Below, in pieces: positions 8,948-18,979 of a stretch of DNA of 64,000 nt (position 1 is its first letter; each line of letters begins with the position of its first letter). The stretch lies in NCBI GenBank assembly GCA_021820975.1, contig JAKADA010000001.1, positions 62,001 to 126,000 of the forward strand. Reading direction: 5' to 3'. Below the pieces are notes generated by a model. That model saw only the letters and a list, made by a program, of their open reading frames with translations. It did not search any database and had not been told where the DNA came from. The stretch is from Bacillota bacterium. GTDB lineage: Bacteria > Bacillota > Bacilli > Alicyclobacillales > SLC66. The translations under genes were made by a program, and so were the position numbers.

Positions 8948-10667
8948 AAATTTCAGCTGGGTGCTGTAAACCTAAAAGCACTAAAGAGGCGCGAATAATT
9001 ACGCGTGTTGCGTCAGTAAGAGCTAGGCGCAATGCACGTACCGGAGCTTCGGCTGTTAGGATCGGACATTCGTGATAAAAATAGTTAAACGCTTGACATA
9101 CATCAAGAACATGTTTGGCAATGAGTGAAGGATCGGCTTCATCGATTGCGCGCAACCGCGTCGCACTTGCTTTACTGATCTCTTTGATCAAGTTCCATGT
9201 TGGATCGTCGATATCACTATGGTTATTTTGCCAAGATGTTACCATACTGCTAGGTGACACATCTTCTTGTAAAACATTAGCTTTGCGAAGAACAGAGCAG
9301 GCTCTTGCATGCGTGTACTGCACATAAGGACCTGTCTCGCCATCAAATGCCACAGCATTTGTCAAAGAGAAGTCAATATCATGCAGACGATTGGTTTTCA
9401 GGTCATTAAAGATCACAGCACCAACGCCGATGGCCTGCGCCACGTGTTCGACATCATGCAGTGTAGGATTCTTTTCTTCAATAATGGCACGTGCACGTGA
9501 GATCGCTTCTTGTACTACATCCTCGAGTCGCACGACTTGACCTTTACGCGTGGACATTTTTCGTCCATCTAAGCGCATCATCCCAAAAGCAATATGGTAA
9601 CACGATGCGGCAAAATCATAACCGAGTAAAGACAACACGTGGAAAATTTGCTGGAAATGTAACTTTTGTTCATTGCCAACGACGTAATACAAGTGCGATG
9701 CGCCAAGTTCTTTATGGCGATAGAGTGCTGCCGCAAGATCACGCGTCGCATAGAGCGTTGCGCCATCTGAGCGGCGAATGAGGCAAGGTGGCAAGCTTAT
9801 GTCATCAAGCATCACAACTTCTGCCCCATCGCTTGTCACAAGCAGATTTTTTTGTAGAAGTTCAGCCACGACGGCATCCATCTTATCGTTATAGAAACTT
9901 TCGCCTAGGTTGTGGGTAAATGTGGTACCCAAAAGTGTATACATGCGTGCAAATTCCGCCAAGCTTACATCGATCATCCAACGCCACAAAGCTAGATCTT
10001 CTTCGTTTCCATCTTCTAGTCGTTTGAAAGTTGCACGAGCTTGATCTTCAAGCTCTGGATGTGCTAATGCTTCCTCATGAAACTTAACGTATAACGCATT
10101 TAATTGCGTGATCGGATTATTTTGTACAAGTACAGGGTCACCCCAAGCATGGTAGGCTACGATAATCTTGCCAAACTGGGTTCCCCAATCACCAAGATGG
10201 TTGATCCGCAACACATTATATCCATCGGATGCCAAAAGATTGCTAATGGCAGTTCCAATGACCGTAGAACGTAGATGGCCCATCGAAAAAGGTTTTGCAA
10301 TATTCGGCGATGAGAGGTCAACGGCAACCGTTTGCGAGTTCCCGCGATTGCTTGTAAAAACACCACGATCCTGTACCACGTCATCTAAAACTTCAGTCAA
10401 GGCTATTTTTCGTGTCAAATAAAAGTTCACATAAGGGCCTTGTGCGACAGCTCGCTCAATCAAAGATTCATGCGTTACCTGAGAAGCGATCTCTTGTGCA
10501 ATGGCTTGTGGGGCCTTTTTCCATTCTTTGGAAAAACGAAAGCATGGCAAGGCAATATCACCAAGAGACTTGTCCGGTGGAATCTCAAACAACGAGGTAA
10601 GTAAATTCGGATCCACTTGCGTGTAGGTATGTAAAACTTGCGCTAATTGCGTATAAAATCGTTGCAT
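8946..10667 (-). CDS. argS: Arginyl-tRNA synthetase
   Basis: Charges tRNA-Arg. 573 residues, class I fold. The HIGH-type motif is in PFSMGHLRST and the KMSKS-type motif is KMSTRKGQVV. The insertion HLGDWGTQFGK and the C-terminal DALR anticodon-binding domain are typical. It is transcribed alone on the minus strand. The leader to the putative promoter is only ~45 bases, too short for a T-box. Confidence 0.97.
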   Translation of the reverse strand: MQRFYTQLAQVLHTYTQVDPNLLTSLFEIPPDKSLGDIALPCFRFSKEWKKAPQAIAQEIASQVTHESLIERAVAQGPYVNFYLTRKIALTEVLDDVVQDRGVFTSNRGNSQTVAVDLSSPNIAKPFSMGHLRSTVIGTAISNLLASDGYNVLRINHLGDWGTQFGKIIVAYHAWGDPVLVQNNPITQLNALYVKFHEEALAHPELEDQARATFKRLEDGNEEDLALWRWMIDVSLAEFARMYTLLGTTFTHNLGESFYNDKMDAVVAELLQKNLLVTSDGAEVVMLDDISLPPCLIRRSDGATLYATRDLAAALYRHKELGASHLYYVVGNEQKLHFQQIFHVLSLLGYDFAASCYHIAFGMMRLDGRKMSTRKGQVVRLEDVVQEAISRARAIIEEKNPTLHDVEHVAQAIGVGAVIFNDLKTNRLHDIDFSLTNAVAFDGETGPYVQYTHARACSVLRKANVLQEDVSPSSMVTSWQNNHSDIDDPTWNLIKEISKASATRLRAIDEADPSLIAKHVLDVCQAFNYFYHECPILTAEAPVRALRLALTDATRVIIRASLVLLGLQHPAEI

Positions 10668-10713
10668 AGCCCGATCGGCCTTTCTTTTCGCTCAGTGAAA
10701 AACAGTAACTATC

Positions 10714-10743
10714 ATTATAGCGCACAGCAGGGATAAAGCGCAA
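10714..10743 (-). promoter_or_regulatory. Putative sigma-A promoter of argS
   Basis: On the minus strand TTGCGC (10738-10743) is followed after 18 bases by a perfect TATAAT (10714-10719), about 46 bases upstream of the argS start. Confidence 0.6.
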
Positions 10744-10773
10744 TTTGCTACAATATCGTGCAACGTTGTGATG

Positions 10774-10782
10774 TGATATAAT
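10774..10782 (+). promoter_or_regulatory. Extended -10 promoter for the TPR-selB-aroA genes
   Basis: TGATATAAT is a perfect extended -10 element (TGnTATAAT) 58 bases before the TPR gene. No good -35 is seen, which is usual for extended -10 promoters. Confidence 0.6.
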
Positions 10783-10839
10783 AAAGTCGCTTATTGTGTC
10801 GTATCGGCCATCCACTCAGAGGTAAGAGGAGGAACGTAG

Positions 10840-12525
10840 ATGGAGGGACAGGAGAAAGAGTCGAAGGTCGTGCAGTTTCTTCCTGATGCAGCGTTTTATT
10901 TCGAACGCGGCGTCCGCTATTTGAATCGCCACGATCTATCGCGCGCGCTCAAGTCTTTTCAGCGGGCCGTGGAGTGTGAGCCGAGCAATGCCGTCAATCA
11001 TTGCAATTTGGCTGGTGTGTACTCGGAATTAGGCGATTTTGAGGAATCCAATAAAATTTTACAAAGTGTGTTAGCGGAGATTGCTCCGGATATGGCCGAA
11101 TGTTATTTTTACATGGCTAATAATTATGCCAATTTAGGTGAGTACGAATTGGCAGAAGAACACGTCGTGAAGTATCTTGAAATCGATCCGACGGGAGAAT
11201 TCGCTCCTGACGCTGATGAGATGCTTGATGTTCTGATTCATGAATTTGGCGGCGGCGACATTTTGCGTGAAAGTCGTAAACGGCAAATTGAATCAGGCAA
11301 AGACCGTGACGTAGCGCGGACGATGCTTGAAGAAGGTAAGTTTTATGAAGCGAGTATTTTGCTTGAACAGGAGATTGAAAAGCAACCTGAGGCAAATGCT
11401 GCACGCAATAACTTAGCTTTAGCAAAGTATTATCTAGGACAGATAGACGAGGCAGTGCAACTCACGCGCGAAGTGCTTGATCGGGAACCTAGTAACATTC
11501 ATGCGTTGTGCAATTTAGCTGTATTTTTGCGCCATCATGGCAAAGGCAATGAAGAATATCGGCAATTGATGGAATTGCTTTGCAAGCTCAGTCCTTTGCA
11601 GTTCGATCAAGGGTATAAGCTTGCCACAACGTTGGGGATTTTGGGCGAGCATAAAGCAGCGTACAGTTTGTTTTTGCAATTAATCGAGTTTGGCGACAGG
11701 CATGACCCTTCTCTTTACTTTGCTCTAGCGGCGGCATCCGCGAACTTAGGACGCCTGAAGCAAGCTAAGCAATGGTTGCTTGAAGTGGAGGCACTCGATG
11801 TCGAAAGCGGCATTGCCACGTATTATTTACGAGAGATCGAGCAACACAAAAATGACAAGGAACGGCTTTTTTTAAGTTACACGTATCAATTACCGTTTCA
11901 TGTGCGTTCGTTGTCTAGTGCAGCACCTTCTGGTGCAGGATTTACCAAAGCAGGCGCTTGGATGCGTGATCCTTCCGTGCGCTCGTCGTTGTATTTTGCA
12001 CTATTTAAAGGGTTTCCAGGTACAAAACGTGAGGCATTACAGGCTTTTGGCGTATTAGGAGATAATGAATCGATTCATATCTTAAAAGAGTTTGTTAGGG
12101 ATCCCTCGCAAACGCAAGAGATGATGTGGAACGGACTCTTTGTCTTACAATCGTTACATGTGACAGGACCGATCGATGTGGTGCTTGGTGGTGAGCCGCA
12201 AACCGTTCAATTACCGACGAAAGATCATCGCCTTTTATCTTTTAATGTACTACTTGAAGGTGTATTTCGCGATGTATCTGACTCGTTAGCTATGCACGAT
12301 CCTGAATTGGTGGACATGGCATTTGATATTTGGTTGCGTTATGTAACCAATGCATGGCTTGATTTGCCGCATATCGTCAAACGGAGCGTGTGGGCGGCAG
12401 CGCTTGAATACGTGACGCGACGTTCATCGGGTCGTACCGAACCGCAAGCCGTGGTAGCTAAACGTTACAACGTTTCGGCAAGTGCTTTATCCAAAGCTGC
12501 GCATGCGATTACGGTTATGCTGTAA
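10840..12525 (+). CDS. Tetratricopeptide-repeat protein
   Basis: A 561-residue cytoplasmic protein; no signal peptide or membrane segment is visible. The first ~330 residues hold several TPR units (for example YLNRHDLSRALKSFQRAVE, then AVNHCNLAGVYSELGDFEES and NLALAKYYLGQIDEAVQL), suggesting a protein-interaction scaffold. The C-terminal ~180 residues are not recognised; they end in a helix-turn-helix-like stretch (AKRYNVSASALSKAAHAI). The start is ATG 10840 after GAGGAGG. It is 14 bases upstream of selB, so the two are likely co-transcribed. The function is unknown. Confidence 0.8.
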   Translation: MEGQEKESKVVQFLPDAAFYFERGVRYLNRHDLSRALKSFQRAVECEPSNAVNHCNLAGVYSELGDFEESNKILQSVLAEIAPDMAECYFYMANNYANLGEYELAEEHVVKYLEIDPTGEFAPDADEMLDVLIHEFGGGDILRESRKRQIESGKDRDVARTMLEEGKFYEASILLEQEIEKQPEANAARNNLALAKYYLGQIDEAVQLTREVLDREPSNIHALCNLAVFLRHHGKGNEEYRQLMELLCKLSPLQFDQGYKLATTLGILGEHKAAYSLFLQLIEFGDRHDPSLYFALAAASANLGRLKQAKQWLLEVEALDVESGIATYYLREIEQHKNDKERLFLSYTYQLPFHVRSLSSAAPSGAGFTKAGAWMRDPSVRSSLYFALFKGFPGTKREALQAFGVLGDNESIHILKEFVRDPSQTQEMMWNGLFVLQSLHVTGPIDVVLGGEPQTVQLPTKDHRLLSFNVLLEGVFRDVSDSLAMHDPELVDMAFDIWLRYVTNAWLDLPHIVKRSVWAAALEYVTRRSSGRTEPQAVVAKRYNVSASALSKAAHAITVML

Positions 12526-12539
12526 GGAGACAAAATTGC

Positions 12540-14462
12540 GTGAATGAAGATTATATTATCTTGGGTACAGCGGGACACATTGATCACGGAAAGACAGCTC
12601 TGGTACGTGCGTTAACTGGGAGCGACACTGATCGATTGCAAGAAGAGAAGGAGCGGGGCATTTCCATTGATATTGGATTTGCCCCGTTTTTGTTACCTGG
12701 TGGACAAAAAGTGGGCATCGTCGATGTACCTGGCCATGAACGATTTATTAAAAATATGTTGGCTGGTGCAGGTGGAATTGACCTGATCTTACTTGTTATC
12801 GATGCTCGTGAAGGAGTTATGCCGCAAACGCGGGAGCATCTGGCCATTTTGGATTTACTTGATATCTCTTCTGGCGTGATTGTCGTGACGAAAGTAGATT
12901 TGGTCGATGACGAATGGTTATCCATGGTGCATGAGGAGATCCGTCATGATCTGCACGGATCCTTTTTGGCGGATGCACCCATGGTTGATGTATCATCTTT
13001 GACAGGCTATGGGCTTGACACACTTAAACAAGCGTTGCAAGAACTCTTGCCTACGGTACGCAAAAAATCAATGCTTGGGTCTTTTCGAATGCCGATCGAC
13101 CGTGTTTTCACCGTATCTGGATTTGGTACGGTGGTTACGGGAACCGTATGGCGCGGTACAGCACAAGTCGGACAGACGCTTGCCCTTTTGCCTGTCAATG
13201 AATCGGTGCGCGTGCGCAGTTTGCAAGTGCATGGACAAACTACGCAACAAGTGGTGGCAGGGCAGCGTGCAGCGATCGCCATTACGGGCGTTCGCCAAGT
13301 CGCTGAACGCGGAATGACTCTGTATGCTCAAGGGGTCGGCGAAAAGACGCGCTTGGTGGATGTGCGCATTCGCGTCTTAGACCATGTTGAAGTTGCCTTG
13401 ACACATAGAATGCGCGTGCGCATGTATGCGGGTACTGATGAGGTGTTTGGACGCGTCTTATTGCTTGGAGAACAAGAGGAATTGGCCGCGGGTGTTCAGG
13501 GATTAGCTCAAATTGAATTAGAATCTGACTTAGTCATCGAGCCAAAGGACCGTTTTGTCTTACGCACTTATTCACCTATGTACACAATTGGTGGAGGTGT
13601 TGTGATTGATGCCCATCCATCTCGAAGGCATCGTCGACATAGTGTGACTGTACAAAAGATGCTTCTTATCAAGGAAAAAGGCAGTATCAAAGAGCGCTTA
13701 GTTGCCCATCTTTCGCAACAACCTGTCTATGATACGACAATTCTTGCAATGGCATGGGATGAGACGAAGGATGCTCTTAATCAGGCATTACAAGACTTAC
13801 TTTCGGAAGGAACTGTCATTTATATTGAAACAATACAAGCCTATCTCGCTGCATCGCTTTGGGTGAATTATACGACACAAACAGTACAAAGCATGGAAGA
13901 GTTTTATCGCAAGAATCGTTTGGAACGGTTCATGCCAAAGTCTACATTGCTTGCGTCGTTAAAACCTTTTTTTATCGATGCACGATTCGGTGAAGCGGTT
14001 GTTTTGCATTTACAAGAAGATGGCATCCTTGAAGTTGCTGGTGAAAAAGTGCGACTGCAAACACATCAGATTGAACTGACTAGTGTAGAACAGGTGATTT
14101 ATGATCGTGTAGTCTCTGAGATGCGTACACGTCTCAATGATCCACCTACACTTTCGGAAATGGAATCTTTTTTTCCGGGAAAAGATCGCATCCTCAAAAC
14201 GATCTTGCACCTTTTAGAACAAGATGGTGAAGTCGTCCTGATCGCACCTGAATTGTATGTAAGTCAAAAGATGATTCAAGCAGGTAAGACACGAATTGCG
14301 GCTCTTTTTTCAGAACATGGCAGTTTTTCTGTCGCCCAATTTCGCGATGCTCTGTCTACCTCAAGAAAGTTTGCAGTGGCCTTGTTGGAGTATTTTGATC
14401 GCCAAAAGTTGACGAAACGAGTGGGTGATGTGCGTCATTACCTTGGGGGAGAGACCACATGA
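12540..14462 (+). CDS. selB: Selenocysteine-specific elongation factor SelB
   Basis: A GTPase that brings Sec-tRNA to UGA codons marked by a SECIS hairpin. 640 residues. GTPase motifs: GHIDHGKT, DVPGHERF and TKVD, plus the SelB-typical segment LQEEKERGISIDIGFA. EF-Tu-like domains 2-3 follow, then C-terminal winged helices (LLEYFDRQKLTKRVGDVRHY) that bind SECIS. The start is GTG 12540 after AAGGAG. It overlaps aroA by 4 bases. selA, selC and selD are not in the window, so Sec decoding is implied but not demonstrated here. Confidence 0.94.
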   Translation: MNEDYIILGTAGHIDHGKTALVRALTGSDTDRLQEEKERGISIDIGFAPFLLPGGQKVGIVDVPGHERFIKNMLAGAGGIDLILLVIDAREGVMPQTREHLAILDLLDISSGVIVVTKVDLVDDEWLSMVHEEIRHDLHGSFLADAPMVDVSSLTGYGLDTLKQALQELLPTVRKKSMLGSFRMPIDRVFTVSGFGTVVTGTVWRGTAQVGQTLALLPVNESVRVRSLQVHGQTTQQVVAGQRAAIAITGVRQVAERGMTLYAQGVGEKTRLVDVRIRVLDHVEVALTHRMRVRMYAGTDEVFGRVLLLGEQEELAAGVQGLAQIELESDLVIEPKDRFVLRTYSPMYTIGGGVVIDAHPSRRHRRHSVTVQKMLLIKEKGSIKERLVAHLSQQPVYDTTILAMAWDETKDALNQALQDLLSEGTVIYIETIQAYLAASLWVNYTTQTVQSMEEFYRKNRLERFMPKSTLLASLKPFFIDARFGEAVVLHLQEDGILEVAGEKVRLQTHQIELTSVEQVIYDRVVSEMRTRLNDPPTLSEMESFFPGKDRILKTILHLLEQDGEVVLIAPELYVSQKMIQAGKTRIAALFSEHGSFSVAQFRDALSTSRKFAVALLEYFDRQKLTKRVGDVRHYLGGETT

Positions 14463-15748
14463 ACGATGTATATGAAGTGCAGACTGTAACAAATAAAGTG
14501 AACGCAAATGTGGTGTTACCTGGATCGAAGTCGATCACGAATCGGGTACTTCCAATCGCTGCTTTAGCTGATGGGGAAAGTATATTGACTGGCGTTTTAT
14601 TTTCCGATGATAGCAGGTACTTTTTGCAAGCATTGAAAACACTCGGTTATCAGGTTGAGATTGATGAGCCTTCATCCACCGTTCGTGTTATGGGACAAGG
14701 TGTCGCGCCGCTTAATCACCCTGAAGGTAGCGACCTTTTCGTTGGTAACTCTGGAACGACAGCGAGATTTATCAGCGCATTTGTGAGTCTTGGTCAGGGT
14801 GTGTATCGCATCGATGGAGTACAGCGTATGCGCGAACGTCCAATTGGTGACTTGCTTACCGCTTTGCAAGCTTTAGGCGTACAGGCAACTGACTTATTGG
14901 GAACAAAGTGTCCACCTTTGCAAATTGAAGCACATGGTTTGGCTGGAGGCGAAGCATCGATTCGCGCATCCGATAGCAGTCAGTTTTTGTCGGGGCTGTT
15001 GCTTGCTGCACCTTATGCGAAGGCGCCTGTGCGTTTATCGCTTCAAGGCAAGCTTGTCTCAAAACCTTATGTTGATATGACGCTAGCTATCATGCAACAA
15101 TTTGGTGTTGTTGTGCACGAACAGTCAGGTGTTTATGAAGTTGTCCCTAGTCGCTATCAAGCGAGGCATTATGCTATTGAACCTGATGCATCAGGTGCAT
15201 CGTATTTTCTTGCGGCAGCAGCAATTACGGGCGGTCGCATCACCATTGAAGGATTAGGTACCGCATCACTACAAGGAGATGCGCAGTTTGCTTTAGTCCT
15301 TGAACAAATGGGTTGCCATGTCACGTACAGGGACAATGCTATAACCCTCATAGGCCCAGAGAATCAACTTCAGGGAATTGACGTTGATTTGTTTCATATG
15401 TCCGATTTGGTACCTACGCTAGCTGCGATTGCACCCTTATGCCAGTCACCCGTTACGATCAAAAACGTGGCCAATATTCGTCTTAAAGAGACCGATCGCA
15501 TTACTGCATGCGTTACAGAGTTGCAAAAGTTTGGCGTACATGTTGAGGAATTTCCTGATGGGATGCGAATATATCCGTGCTCATCATTGAAATCGGGCGT
15601 TACGGTAAAGACGTATGATGATCACCGTATGGCAATGGCGTTTGCTATTCTAGGTTTGCGCGTCGTTGGGACGAAAATCGCTGATCCAACTTGTGTTGCT
15701 AAGACGTTTCCAGACTTCTTCCAAAGACTGTCGAAAATCATTCAGTAA
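14459..15748 (+). CDS. aroA: EPSP synthase (3-phosphoshikimate 1-carboxyvinyltransferase)
   Basis: Sixth step of the shikimate pathway, joining PEP to shikimate-3-phosphate. 429 residues, normal length. The N-terminal PGSKSITNR, the PEP-binding GNSGTTARF, RMRERPIGDL and the C-terminal LKETDRI and DDHRMAMAF motifs are all present. The ATG overlaps the selB stop (ATGA), which suggests translational coupling. Confidence 0.97.
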   Translation: MNDVYEVQTVTNKVNANVVLPGSKSITNRVLPIAALADGESILTGVLFSDDSRYFLQALKTLGYQVEIDEPSSTVRVMGQGVAPLNHPEGSDLFVGNSGTTARFISAFVSLGQGVYRIDGVQRMRERPIGDLLTALQALGVQATDLLGTKCPPLQIEAHGLAGGEASIRASDSSQFLSGLLLAAPYAKAPVRLSLQGKLVSKPYVDMTLAIMQQFGVVVHEQSGVYEVVPSRYQARHYAIEPDASGASYFLAAAAITGGRITIEGLGTASLQGDAQFALVLEQMGCHVTYRDNAITLIGPENQLQGIDVDLFHMSDLVPTLAAIAPLCQSPVTIKNVANIRLKETDRITACVTELQKFGVHVEEFPDGMRIYPCSSLKSGVTVKTYDDHRMAMAFAILGLRVVGTKIADPTCVAKTFPDFFQRLSKIIQ

Positions 15749-15819
15749 TGCGAATATCAACTGTCCGTAATACGTTTGTCATGAATCGGTTCTATAGTAA
15801 TCCTGTAAGCATATTTGAC

Positions 15820-15885
15820 CCCCTTTTGATGATGATCCTTGCGCGACGTGGGCATTGCCTCGCGTTGCGTCTTTTTTTTGTTTGC
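15820..15885 (+). terminator. Weak hairpin and T-run after aroA
   Basis: An imperfect GC-rich hairpin (GCGCGACGTGGGC against GCCTCGCGTTGCG, ~15841-15869) is followed by eight Ts. It probably ends the selB-aroA transcript. The rest of the 200-base gap before the next start shows only a possible -10 (TACAAT) near 15890. Confidence 0.5.
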
Positions 15886-15948
15886 ATGGTACAATAGCAG
15901 GTGAAATGAATGGTTTTTGATTTTGGGAGAGAAAGCGGGAGGATGTCA

Positions 15949-16884
15949 GTGCGTAGCGCAATTGGAATCGATCTCGGCGGGACTTTTATTAAAGGTGCGC
16001 TTGTCGATGAGACAGGAAAAATATTGTATAAAGAAGAGATTCCCACAATAGCTATGCGAGGTGCACCGGATATATTAGATCGCATTTATCGACTTGTTCT
16101 TCGTCTGTCCGCACCAGAAGGGATGGCCCCTCGTAAGATCGAAGGCGTTGGCATTGGGATCCCTGGCTTCATAGATGATAGAACGGGTACGGCTATTGAA
16201 GTCGTGAATCTCGGTTGGCGAAATGTTGCTATTAGAGGACCATTGCGAACCAAATTGGATAAGCCAGTGTATCTTGACAACGATGCGAATGTCGCAGCAC
16301 TTGGGGAAGCTTGGGTTGGTGCTGGACGCAATCGCGATACAGCCATTTGCATTACGCTAGGAACAGGTGTCGGTGGCGGCATTATCTTAAACGGTAAGGT
16401 ATTGCGTGGCGTAACGGTTATGGCAGGTGAAATCGGCCATATGGTGCTTGAGCCGGATGGTGCGTTATGCAATTGTGGTCACCGTGGATGTTTAGAGACG
16501 GTGTCTTCAGCGACGGGTGTAGTTCGGTTAGCCAAAGAAGCCCTTCAAGCAGGTATCAAAAGCATTATGGATCCGGAAGATTTGACATCAGCTGATGTGT
16601 TTGTTGCCTTAGAAAAAGGCGATGAAGTGGCTAAACATGTTATCTTACATGCGACAGATACGTTGGGTAGGGCGCTAGGGATTCTTGCTAACGTCATTAA
16701 TCCAGAAGTGATGGTTATTGGCGGTGGAATGGCAAAAGCTGGCGATGCCTTGTTTGTACCACTTCGTGAAGCGTTTGAACGTTATGCATTGCAAAGGGCC
16801 GCAAAAGCCTGCGATATTGTGCCAGCTATCTTAGGCAATGATGCAGGTGTTGTCGGCGCAGCAAATCTTGCCCTGTTTCCGTGA
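15949..16884 (+). CDS. glcK: ROK-family glucokinase
   Basis: Phosphorylates glucose to glucose-6-phosphate with ATP. 311 residues. The ATP-binding GIDLGGTFIKGAL starts the protein. DNDANVAALGEAW carries the catalytic Asp, and CNCGHRGCLE is the ROK zinc motif. GTG 15949 is preferred over ATG 15943 because GGGAGG abuts the latter. A glucokinase is needed to use free glucose released by the GH65 phosphorylase encoded at 47 kb (inference). Confidence 0.93.
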   Translation: MRSAIGIDLGGTFIKGALVDETGKILYKEEIPTIAMRGAPDILDRIYRLVLRLSAPEGMAPRKIEGVGIGIPGFIDDRTGTAIEVVNLGWRNVAIRGPLRTKLDKPVYLDNDANVAALGEAWVGAGRNRDTAICITLGTGVGGGIILNGKVLRGVTVMAGEIGHMVLEPDGALCNCGHRGCLETVSSATGVVRLAKEALQAGIKSIMDPEDLTSADVFVALEKGDEVAKHVILHATDTLGRALGILANVINPEVMVIGGGMAKAGDALFVPLREAFERYALQRAAKACDIVPAILGNDAGVVGAANLALFP

Positions 16885-16924
16885 TGAGACAAAAGAATGA
16901 TCAAGTACAAGGGGGGGGAGACCG

Positions 16925-17794
16925 ATGCCGCGATTTACACGACTGGTGATCATTACAGGGTTGTCTGGAGCAGGGAAAACAGTAGCTTTACGCAGTTTAG
17001 AGGATCTTGGCTATTTTTGCGTGGACAACTTCCCCCCTGCACTTATTCCAAAATTTAGTGAATTAGTCCAGCAATCTACCGATTCGGTTCGTCGTATTGC
17101 TCTCGTATGTGATCTTCGTGGTGGTGAGTTTTTTGCTGCGTTGTTCGATTCGTTACGTGAGTTAGAAGAACGTCAAATTGCTTATCATATATTGTATTTA
17201 GAAGCTGATGATGATGTCCTTGTGAGGCGATATAAAGCATCGCGACGCAGGCATCCCTTGTCCAAAGAGGGACGTATTACTGAAGGTATCGCTAAAGAAC
17301 GGACGTTACTTGAAAGCGTGCGCCAAAGGGCACACCTTGTCGTGAATACGAGTGAAATGAAACCTGCGGAACTCAAGGATATTCTTGCGCAGCGTCTTAG
17401 CACCGTTCGTCCCGGTGAATTGATTGTGCACATCGTTTCTTTTGGATTCAAGTACGGATTGCCAATTGATGCTGATCTTGTATTTGATGTTCGTTTTTTA
17501 CCGAACCCCTATTATTTGGATTCCTTACGAAAACGTACAGGCCAAGATCCTGCCGTCTATGATTATGTCATGCAATGGCCTGCAACAAAAGAATTTATGA
17601 CACGTTTACTTGATATGGTCGACTTTCTCGTACCGCAGTACCAGCGTGAAGGGAAACCGCAAGTCGTCATTGGTATCGGTTGTACAGGAGGCAGACATCG
17701 TTCGGTAGCACTTGCCGAAAGACTGCGTGAGCACATACAAACGACGCAAAAAGTGACGATAGTTCATCGCGATATCGCAAAGGATAGCGAATGA
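16925..17794 (+). CDS. rapZ: RNase adapter / nucleotide-binding protein RapZ (YvcJ)
   Basis: A P-loop nucleotide-binding protein; Bacillus YvcJ influences competence and the E. coli homologue controls GlmZ decay. 289 residues. Walker A is GLSGAGKT near residue 14, and the C-terminal domain has the conserved GIGCTGGRHRSVAL. It opens rapZ-yvcK-whiA-crh, the same order as in Bacillus, and overlaps yvcK by 4 bases. Confidence 0.95.
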   Translation: MPRFTRLVIITGLSGAGKTVALRSLEDLGYFCVDNFPPALIPKFSELVQQSTDSVRRIALVCDLRGGEFFAALFDSLRELEERQIAYHILYLEADDDVLVRRYKASRRRHPLSKEGRITEGIAKERTLLESVRQRAHLVVNTSEMKPAELKDILAQRLSTVRPGELIVHIVSFGFKYGLPIDADLVFDVRFLPNPYYLDSLRKRTGQDPAVYDYVMQWPATKEFMTRLLDMVDFLVPQYQREGKPQVVIGIGCTGGRHRSVALAERLREHIQTTQKVTIVHRDIAKDSE

Positions 17795-18951
17795 TGAGAA
17801 AGCATATACGCGAATGGCCATGGCTTATCTTGGTGTTTGGGTTAGGTCTCCTTGTCGCAAGCGTCGCACAAGAAACGCGTATCGTACGATTAGTTGTTCT
17901 TGGAACAGTGTGTGTCGGAGTCGGTCTTGTCGTTTTATTGTTGTTGCGCTTGCGTGATCAGGCACGAGAGCGGCTTATGCTACAACACGATCGCAAACGT
18001 CCGCGTGTGGTTGCGATCGGTGGTGGAACAGGGCAACCTGTTCTTTTACGTGGGTTAAAAGGACTTGATACGGAAATTACGGCCATTGTCACGGTGGCAG
18101 ATGACGGTGGCAGTTCTGGTCGGTTACGATCCGAATCGATGCCGCCGCCTGGCGATATACGTAATTGTCTGGTGGCTCTTGCTGATACAGAACCCTTATT
18201 GGAACAATTATGGCAGTACCGTTTCGGCCAGGATTCGGAATTATCCGGACATAGTTTCGGCAATCTTTTTTTAACGGCTATGACTGGCATTACAGGTGAC
18301 TTTGAGACGGCAGTTAAAGAAACGAGTCGTGTTCTAGCCGTTTGTGGACGTGTCTTACCAGCAGCGAAAAGACCGATCACACTTGCAGCATGGTTTGATG
18401 ATGGATCTCACGTTATTGGCGAATCACAAATTCCGCTCGTCAAAAAGAAAATCCGCCGTGTCGAATTATTACCTAAAGATGTCGAGCCGCTCCCTGAAGT
18501 TCTTGAAGCTTTGCAGGAAGCGGATGCGATTGTGGTGGGACCAGGAAGCCTTTATACGAGCATTTTGCCTAATCTACTGGTGCCAGGGCTCGCTGATGCT
18601 GTTCGCTCTTCTCCAGCTAAAGTAATCTATATATGCAATGTGATGACCCAACCTGGTGAGACGGATGATTTTAGTGCGTCAGATCATGTTCGTGCCATTT
18701 ATGAACATGTAGGTCCTCACTTTTTTGATATGATCATCGTGAATTCGGCCGCAATGCTTCCTACTGTGCTTGAGCAATATGAAGCGAAAGGTTCTTTTCC
18801 TGTCATCGCAGATGTTGAAAAATTACATGAGCTAGGGTTAACCGTGATTGCGAGGAATTTTTTACATTATTCGATGTATGCACGTCATGATCCTGATCTC
18901 GTAGCTATGCAAGTGCTGGCTTTGATAGGTCGGGAACATAAGGAAGTGTAA
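17791..18951 (+). CDS. yvcK: YvcK/GlmR-type gluconeogenesis and UDP-sugar-binding factor
   Basis: A member of the family needed for growth on gluconeogenic substrates and for cell-envelope precursor supply. 386 residues. The core begins VVAIGGGTGQPVLLRGLKG (~residue 70), with TVADDGGSSGRLR and PGDIRNCLVAL. Two N-terminal hydrophobic segments (WLILVFGLGLLVAS and LVVLGTVCVGVGLVVLLLL) make it membrane-anchored, longer than the ~320-residue Bacillus form. It lies between rapZ and whiA. Confidence 0.92.
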   Translation: MMRKHIREWPWLILVFGLGLLVASVAQETRIVRLVVLGTVCVGVGLVVLLLLRLRDQARERLMLQHDRKRPRVVAIGGGTGQPVLLRGLKGLDTEITAIVTVADDGGSSGRLRSESMPPPGDIRNCLVALADTEPLLEQLWQYRFGQDSELSGHSFGNLFLTAMTGITGDFETAVKETSRVLAVCGRVLPAAKRPITLAAWFDDGSHVIGESQIPLVKKKIRRVELLPKDVEPLPEVLEALQEADAIVVGPGSLYTSILPNLLVPGLADAVRSSPAKVIYICNVMTQPGETDDFSASDHVRAIYEHVGPHFFDMIIVNSAAMLPTVLEQYEAKGSFPVIADVEKLHELGLTVIARNFLHYSMYARHDPDLVAMQVLALIGREHKEV

Positions 18952-18979
18952 TACAGATAACGAATCAGGGGGGATGGAC

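Noticed and set aside
10668-10719. Possible T-box leader for argS
   Set aside because: The leader is only ~45 bases and has no specifier or antiterminator motif.
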